Part shown: positions 57,930 through 64,000 of the stretch, piece by piece
Numbering within the stretch: position 1 is the first letter of the stretch
Layout: every line of letters starts with the position of its first letter
Origin: Conchocele bisecta
Lineage: Eukaryota; Mollusca; Bivalvia; Lucinida; Thyasiridae
DNA length: 64,000 bases
Direction of reading: 5' to 3'
Assembly: GCA_029237695.1 (NCBI GenBank)
Contig: CM055275.1
Location: forward strand, 88,834,433 to 88,898,432
Notes under the pieces: generated by a model
The model's input: the letters and a program-made list of their open reading frames with translations, nothing else
What the model was told of the DNA's origin: nothing
Database searches by the model: none
Program-made: the position numbers and the translations under genes

Positions 57930-58140
57930 ACGATTCTCCAAATCAGGATGTTTAGGTGGTCGAGGCTGATCTGTGCTCAGTCTTGGCCAATCAAGATGTC
58001 TGAGCTGGACACCTGCATTGGACCCGCGATTAGAACTCGTATGTGGTCGGTTCTCATGCTCAAAATCAGAAAGTTTGATTGGTCGAGGCTGAGCTGTGCT
58101 CAGTCTCGGCCAACCAAACTATCTGATTTCGATCAAGTAC
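57930..58140. repeat. Two tandem copies of a small hairpin
   Basis: GGTCGAGGCTGA(T/G)CTGTGCTCAGT with (T/C)T(T/C)GGCCAA occurs at 57,956 and 58,080. Each is self-complementary (GGTCGAGGCTGAGC against GCTCAGTCTCGGCC), flanked by ATCAGAAAGTTTG..CAAACTATCTGAT in the second. The plus-strand open frame 57,792-58,271 is produced by it. Confidence 0.75.
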
Positions 58141-58271
58141 TGGGTGATCAGCCGAATGAGTTAAGTGAAGTTCTAGGTTGCTCGAATGACCAATTTCAAC
58201 TGAAATTAAATTTTGGAATGAAAAGATATACTTGTGTGTATTTGAAGGGTCATAATTTATTAAACAGTTAA

Positions 58272-58997
58272 ACACAACAATATTAAACAGTTAAACACAA
58301 CAATATAATTATATTCTTTATAAGATGCATACTCACAATGGAGTATGAACATAATACAATGACACAATGAATGAGAACTATATAAATGCACACATAATAC
58401 TGCAATTCTCCATGAACCAATCAATACATACACATGCAGTGTGTCATACAGTATTTACAATCATTACCCTGCTGCAATCGCCTACAGTGGCAGTTTTGGT
58501 AGAATCAGCGAGACCCGTTCATGAAGACTTAATATAGTCTTAATTAATATTGCTTACCAGGGCTCCAGATAAGCTGCGTATTTGCTTAAATACCCAATTA
58601 AAATTGCCAACAAACCAATTGAAATCAGAAGTAGCGAGTATCAAAAAGCAATAACAAAGTTGTGATACCTTTACCATGCTACAGAAAACAATAAACAGAC
58701 TACACATATACAATGATATAACATATTATTCTTATTTTCCATGAAAACACATCTTGGTATTTCATTAGTCCAAGGAGACAATTCTAATGAAATGCCAAGA
58801 CATGTTTCCATTTCGAAGGAAACTATTCAATAATTGATGTCTGTTGATGTGTAAACGGTAGTGTGATTTTATATTACACAATTAAAATACTTGTATTGAA
58901 ATACCCAATTGCTTCAGATATGATGGCGTGAAAATACTCAATTACTAATTCCATACCTGGAGCCCTGGCTTACACATTTCATAAGAATCTCTACAGA
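58272..58997. other. No gene seen
   Basis: AT-rich. TTAAACAGTTAAACACAACAA is doubled at 58,258-58,305. AACATCTTGGTATTTCATTAG and its near-complement (58,748-58,786) form a small stem. Nothing coding was recognised. Confidence 0.4.
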
Positions 58998-59410
58998 GTC
59001 TTACTTTTGTTCGCTTGTTTGCTTAATGGTGTTTAACAGCTTATCAACAGCTAAGGTCGTGTAAGGCCGGGTAAACGGGTTCAATCCCGTTTTAACCTGC
59101 TGCATCGGGGGAAAAATCCCAAAATCAGAACTGAATATTTACATCGAGAATAAATATATTCAGCCCTGAAATTAGAATAACCTGACCTGGTGCCAGGTTC
59201 ATACCACACCAAAGTCACTTGGCCCCTTCCCCTAAAATAAGATTACGAATAATCGTAATACTCATATAAGGGGTATAACTAAATTCAACTGTCACATACA
59301 AAATGCCAAAAACGTATGTGAGGGCTAAACCAGGTATCCAGTCGGAATTCCGGTAAGAATGAACCCCGATCGTTAAATTACCCATCGCGTGCTCCCACCT
59401 ACCACCCACT
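58998..59410 (-). repeat. Second retroposon-like repeat copy
   Basis: Matches 43,806-44,225 throughout, including AGCTTATCAACAGCTAAGGT, GGTTCAATCCCG and CCTGGTGCCAGGTTC. The WEHAMGNLTIGVH stretch is again open (59,215-59,409), with substitutions mainly further along. Not flanked by an obvious target duplication. Confidence 0.65.
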
Positions 59411-60062
59411 ACAGAGCCTTGGTAACTGGTTCAATAAACAAAGCCACACATGTAGGGTTATCTATTTACATGCATAACAAATATAATATCACATTGAATG
59501 TTGCACAATGATCCCACAACAGCATTGATAGTATAGAACCTACAATAAGGTCCGTTTTGTTTTCATACTCACATATTTAAAATTTAAATTTGTACACTTG
59601 TATTTACAGAAACGTTTTTATAGAACATTAACATTAAAGCGGATAAAATGGTGTTTTTTTCTACCGATAATAGTTGGGAAGCTCTCAAGGGTACGGTTAA
59701 AAGATAATTCGAATGAGTATAACGTGTACTATGTATTTCTAAGTGAAAATTGCTACCACAAATTTTCTTAGAGTTAATAGGGTAACCATATGTTCATACA
59801 CTATACTTGGTCTACTGGCATATGTTTACCCCTATCAGGGACGTTGTCAGCTTTTCAAAAGGGGGGTTCGAAAATAAAAAACATCTTATAAAGCGCAATG
59901 TAAAACAGAAAAAAAGTAATTCAACTATTCGATGATGAAATTTTTACTTTCAAAACATCATGTTGGCTCAAAAAGGATCCCAAAACATCTTCAGTACCTG
60001 TTGTGAAATATAACGTTCAGACCCGTACGTAGAGGAGGCGCGACGGGTGCGTATGCACCCCC
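59411..60062. other. No gene seen
   Basis: Unassigned AT-rich DNA. A possible hAT-like end (CAGACCCGTACGTAGAGG at 60,020) is isolated. Confidence 0.35.
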
Positions 60063-60246
60063 TTAACCCTTTCAACACCACAGGCCTGTATAGTGGTATT
60101 GGCAAAAAGTGTACATCCAGATGAGCCGGCTCGTAAAGTAGTTTTCATAATTTTGAGAACAAAAACACCCTATGTTGTGACGATTAGATTGGTTGCAAAA
60201 TTAAAATATCAAAATCCATTCCAGTTAATAGGGGTGAAAGGGTTAA
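60063..60246. repeat. Family A MITE, internally deleted
   Basis: Starts TTAACCCTTTCAACACCACA and ends ATAGGGGTGAAAGGGTTAA. Lacks the GTCTCATCAGGATCTGCAC segment; 184 bp. Confidence 0.85.
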
Positions 60247-60375
60247 TCTGCCGAGGTCTGTCCGTGGATGTGCAAGAAAAAAACACAGTTTTGGCCCTTC
60301 GTGCCATCCATAAAGCACCCCACCCCCATCAAAATTAATTCCTGCGTATGGACCTGACGTCAGTTTTCAAATAGT

Positions 60376-60927
60376 TTACATTTCCATGGCTTCACTAGAA
60401 ATGTTCACGGACCCGTCGGCTCTACATGATCCCCTAACGAGGTCACGGTGTCCCTTACGCACTGATGGAATCGCGCTCCAGGCATAGTCATATCTGCTCA
60501 GGGCAGGCTTAATCGTGTCGTCCATCCTCTTGCTCTTAATGACTACCCGCCTGATGAAAACGCTGCATTCATGCTTCAACACGTGGTCAATTTCCTTCTT
60601 GATGTCCGCTTTACCCACAAGCTTTCTTTCCCATGACCCTGAACTGCTTAAGAATGCTTTACAGTATTTACTGAAGACCACGTGTTTCCTGGAACGATAA
60701 GTCATCTGCACGCTGATTTCGTACAGCGCCGGGATGTTTGTTTTCCCGCCAAAGATCCGCCTCGTTTTGAATCCACATCCATCGCCATTTCGTTTCTGCC
60801 AAACCGAGTTGTCAGGCGTAGGTTTCATTGCCAGTTGCCATGGTGACCATGACATGTCGTTCAGCATGAAGTTGCATTCTGGGACATTTTCTCGACGAAG
60901 GCGGGGAAGCTTTTCCAGTGTGAATGA
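60376..60927 (-). CDS. 3'-terminal exon of a hypothetical gene, possible GIY-YIG-like domain
   Basis: The exon starts after GTAACTTGTCTTCAG (a polypyrimidine tract plus AG, ending at 60,928) and ends at a TAA (60,376-60,378), giving 183 residues. The frame joins the upstream exon in phase 0. It begins SFTLEKLPRLRRENVPEC. The core holds NIPALYEISVQMTYRSRKHV and VFSKYCKAF, then ADIKKEIDHVLKH and LSRYDYAWSAI. A GIY-like strand (ALYEI), a YIG-like strand (VVFSKY), a helix and a final YDYAW element are reminiscent of eukaryotic GIY-YIG-type domains, but the catalytic Arg and Glu are not obvious. Role unknown; nuclease activity should not be assumed. No other known family was recognised. Confidence 0.6.
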   Translation of the reverse strand, partial: SFTLEKLPRLRRENVPECNFMLNDMSWSPWQLAMKPTPDNSVWQKRNGDGCGFKTRRIFGGKTNIPALYEISVQMTYRSRKHVVFSKYCKAFLSSSGSWERKLVGKADIKKEIDHVLKHECSVFIRRVVIKSKRMDDTIKPALSRYDYAWSAIPSVRKGHRDLVRGSCRADGSVNISSEAMEM

Positions 60928-61259
60928 CTGAAGACAAGTTACATACCGACGTAAGATAATGTGATTGCAATCAAGGTACTGTACAAACAAACGTAATAAG
61001 TGTTGTCTTTGTCGTATGTAGAACTTTGTGTCCATCAATTCAAAATAAACTACTAAGGTTGTAATGAAACACACTTATTAATTTGAAATGTGTTTAATAT
61101 GTAATCTGCAAAACTATTTCTAATATAGTTAACGTTTTAACATTGCATAATTGTAGTGTCAGTGTTGGAAAAGAAAGTATATCTCGATGATCCAAATACT
61201 AGTAGCCGGATCATATATCAAACAACACAGAATAAGTATTTCACGTAAATTATATTTAC

Positions 61260-61559
61260 CTTAGGGGATTTCGGCACCGATGCTCTCTTCATTTTCCTAG
61301 CGGTCGCTATCTTCGTCAGTTTCAGTGGCTTGCTGGCCGATGGAATTTTCTTCAGTGCGACTTTCGGTTTAGCAACATTGGCACCAGTAGGTTTTGCTGC
61401 CTTAGCCGGCGTTTTTGCTTCCTTCGCTGGTCTTTTCGGTATCTTGGCTGGCGTTGGCGCTGAGCCGCTGGGCGACGGATCCCGAAGGTCTACGAACAGC
61501 TTGGCTACATCTTCGTGGACGGCACCGTGAACCCGGGCTCTCACCTCCTTCTCGTAATT
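61260..61559 (-). CDS. Upstream exon of the same gene, Lys/Ala/Pro-rich linker
   Basis: An exactly 300-bp exon: acceptor GATTTCATTCAG (ending 61,560) on one side and donor CCTAAG|GTAAAT on the other (exon ends 61,260), phase 0 at both ends. It encodes NYEKEVRARVHGAVHEDVAK and LFVDLRD, then a linker rich in Pro-Ala-Lys with PAKIPK, PAKEAK, TPAKAAK and a final SVPKSPK, like histone-H1-type tails. Such a tail may bind nucleic acid (inference). Earlier exons were not identified; the frame also runs open to 61,670 without a splice. Confidence 0.6.
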
Positions 61560-62475
61560 CTGAATGAAATCATATTGGGCGTATAATAAAATATTAAATG
61601 TTTCCCCTCCCGCGACCGACCCGGCAAATTCGCCGCGACCCAAACTATTTTTTTGGCAAAACGGAAACAATATTATTGTTATTTAGTGTCGAAACTGGCA
61701 CAGCAAAAATGGGCTGTTCCGACAGAAAATATTGCAGAAAATCTTGCTTTTTATCGTTTACTTTATGGCGAGTAAAAAACCCAGCTGATACGCCTTTACT
61801 AGCTTAGAACATGAAGTGAAAGTCATCGCGATGTTTACAAAAATGTGTCGGTGAAAATGGTTGTAAGTTGCTTCCCTATAGGTGAGTAGCAATCCCAGTC
61901 AGTGGTCTGCATGCCAATAGCCAATCAAATATTGCGTTTTATAAACTACACGCATCCGAATCGATAACTTTTGTTTGTTTCCGTAATGACCGCCCTCAAT
62001 CACACGCTAGCGATACCTGTCGGGACTGTTGCATTGGATACTTCAGACATTTACAATTAATTTATTCACAAAATTACTACTCTTGGTCCCAACAAGAAAA
62101 GCAAGTAATTTTCTAAGAATAGAACCACGCTTGATTTCGCTGAAACGAATATGCGTATACATGTTTTTGAAATTCCAACTTCCAAGTTATAGTTTTGCAT
62201 ATTTAGCGTCTACACCGATCAAAACTGGCAAGAAACACTGAATATATTCAATTGAGAATGTGTTTCAACAAAATATTTACATTGCGTTACGATCGAAAGT
62301 GAGTTTTAAGCTGAAAGAATAATGGTATTATCGATTGACACCCGAGCAAGTCGCCCCCACACAGTTTCGAACCTAAAAATGAATTTGTGAGAAATAATTA
62401 TTTCACTGCTTTAAATCATTTTAAATATATTATTGTTTTCAACAGTTTAATGAATTTGCATAGTGTATTGTGTTA
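61560..62475. other. Upstream intron/flank of the minus-strand gene
   Basis: No further exon was recognised. A minus-strand ATG near 61,820 opens only a short frame. Possible first exons cannot be told from the sequence alone. Confidence 0.3.
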
Positions 62476-62869
62476 TTAAAGGTGCATGCCCACTCAGTCG
62501 ACACAAAATGTTCTTTATATCAGATATCATCCGAGACATTTTCTGGAAAATAAAATATTCAATCATTATTACCCCACGTATTGATTGGCATTATTATACA
62601 TTTTATATCAGACATAAAGTTCCACACTGATGTCAGGGGCAACAATCGTATTTCCTTAAAATGCTAAAGGACATTACTATTTATTCGCTGTATTTATTTT
62701 TTGATTTTTTTCAGGTGACACATTTAATTAGCATAAATAAATAATAAATTTCATGTCTCATTTGCATATGAAAATAGCCTGATACCACCGTGCGTCTCTA
62801 TCGGTAAAATAAATATTGCTACCACAAATGCTATTTTATTGTGCCTTATGAGTGGGCATGTACCTTTAA
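62476..62869. repeat. Family C element, 394 bp, internally shortened
   Basis: TTAAAGGTGCATGCCCACTC at the left and GAGTGGGCATGTACCTTTAA at the right. Interior words CATTTGCATATGAAAATAGC and TGATACCACCGTGCGTC match the family. Confidence 0.9.
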
Positions 62870-62990
62870 GACTATTAATTCCATTTGCTGGAAAGAAATG
62901 TATAGCTTGTACACAATCATTCATATGACACAGAACCTCATAATGTGAATACAAATCAATTAGTGCTTACTGTCGAGATAGTAAAACAAG

Positions 62991-64000
62991 AGGGCCATGA
63001 TGGCCCTAATTCGCTCACCTGACTCCATGAACACCAGAGGAGAATGTGACATTGAGTTCATGTGTTTTAAAACATTTGAGCTATTTTTTAGATGGTGGTC
63101 ATCTTGGATTAAGCGATGACTCTCAATTTACCGAATCTGAAAATGCTTCACCCAAGGATCGTAACTTACTATGAAGATTGGCCAGCATCGGCCATGTGGT
63201 TCCTGAGAAAAAGACGTTCAAAATCTTGAATAAATGGACATTTTGGCGGCCATCATGGATGACGTAAATATCCGATTTTGGCAAATAATTCACCACAGCG
63301 ATCGCCTCGCTGATACGTTCAATTTGATATATGACATGACCATATTCGGCCGAAAATAAAATTTCACCCAAAGGGCGACGCCCATTTTTGACCCCGGGGT
63401 CGCCATTTTAACAACTTTGAAAGAGCATTGTACATCGATCATTCCTACCAAGTTTCGTCGAAATCCGGCGAGCGGTTCATGAGAAAAATATTTTTTTAAG
63501 AATTTATGCTATTTTTAGACGGCGGCCATCTTGGATTAGCGATGACCTCCATTTTAACAAATCTGAAAATGCATCACCCATGGACCATAACTGTGAAGTT
63601 TCGCCAACATGGGCCAAGCGGTTCGTGTGAAGAAGAATTTTGAAATCTCTAATAAAAGAACCTTTTGACATTTTGGCGGCCATCTTGGATGACATAACCA
63701 TCCGATTTCGACAAAAAATGTACAAGAGTGATCGCCTCGTTGATAACTTCAATTTGATATATGACATGACCATATTCGGTCAAAAATAAAATTTGACCCC
63801 ACGGGCCACGCCCATTTTTGACCCCCGCGGTCACCATTTTAACAACTTTGAAAGAGCATTGTACATCGATCATTCCAACCAAGTTGTGTCGAAATCCGGT
63901 AGGCGATTCACATGGAGAAGAAGATTTTTTAAGAATTTATGCTATTTTTAGACGGCGGCCATCTTGGATTAGCGATGACCTCCATTTTAACAAATCTGAA
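62991..64000. repeat. Tandem repeat, unit about 430 bp, running off the right edge
   Basis: A leader AGGGCCATGATGGCCCT (62,991-63,007) with ATTCGCTCACCTGA is followed by units starting near 63,091, 63,518 and 63,951 (spacings 427 and 433). Shared words: GGCGGCCATCTTGGATTAGC, AACAAATCTGAAAATGC, AATTTGATATATGACATGAC and AAAGAGCATTGTACATCGAT. Minus-strand open frames (63,123-63,371; 63,504-63,773; 63,649-63,882) are the same stretch repeated and look like repeat by-products. The leader resembles a very common molluscan repeat (from memory). Confidence 0.85.

Noticed and set aside
57792..58271. 159-codon frame
   Set aside because: It is built from a foldback element and a duplicated hairpin; the peptide repeat mirrors the DNA repeat.
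60515..60931. Plus-strand frames opposite the minus-strand exon
   Set aside because: The minus-strand reading has splice sites in phase and domain-like composition; the plus-strand frames are its shadow.

Overview
The window looks like nuclear DNA of a marine invertebrate, most probably a bivalve mollusc. It is AT-rich, gene-poor and intron-bearing, and it is packed with short terminal-inverted-repeat elements, tRNA-derived SINEs, microsatellites and foldback palindromes. It also carries the start of a very large interferon-inducible-type GTPase (VLIG), a family expanded in bivalves. Species-level assignment is not possible from the sequence alone; the bivalve call is inference.

Layout. At 1-777 (minus) the N-terminal exon of a VLIG-family GTPase runs off the left edge. 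Next come a foldback element, a tRNA-derived SINE with a 17-bp target duplication, and a short tandem block (to 3.2 kb). From 4.38 to 13.71 kb lies one 9.3-kb minisatellite with a 45-47-bp unit, whose minus strand is largely stop-free in all three frames. A small second block of it lies at 16.6-17.1 kb. Between them is a 150-165-bp tandem repeat split by a 2.3-kb LTR-like insertion with TG...CA ends and a 5-bp target duplication. From 17 to 53 kb the sequence is a mosaic of at least ten recurrent foldback/TIR families, several nested inside one another, plus the frameshifted 3' end of a non-LTR retrotransposon (28.45-28.74 kb, minus) and G-homopolymer minisatellites near 29.1 kb.

The most unusual segment is 53.80-56.56 kb. 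It is a compact cassette that abuts half of a GTTCC-rich hairpin repeat. Two plus-strand genes (coiled coil plus beta-rich head; a two-helix membrane protein) are followed by a structured AT-rich intergenic region with perfect 36-bp inverted repeats. Two minus-strand paralogues, which share a start motif, converge on that region. The first plus-strand gene and one of the minus-strand paralogues each carry one in-frame stop. This organisation resembles an endogenised virus-like or large mobile element; that is inference.

At 60.38-61.56 kb (minus) two exons join in phase. They encode a Lys/Ala/Pro-rich linker and a domain with a possible GIY-YIG-like pattern. The right edge (from 63.0 kb) is a tandem repeat with a unit of about 430 bp. 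Apart from these genes, the long open frames in the window are mainly by-products of stop-poor repeats.
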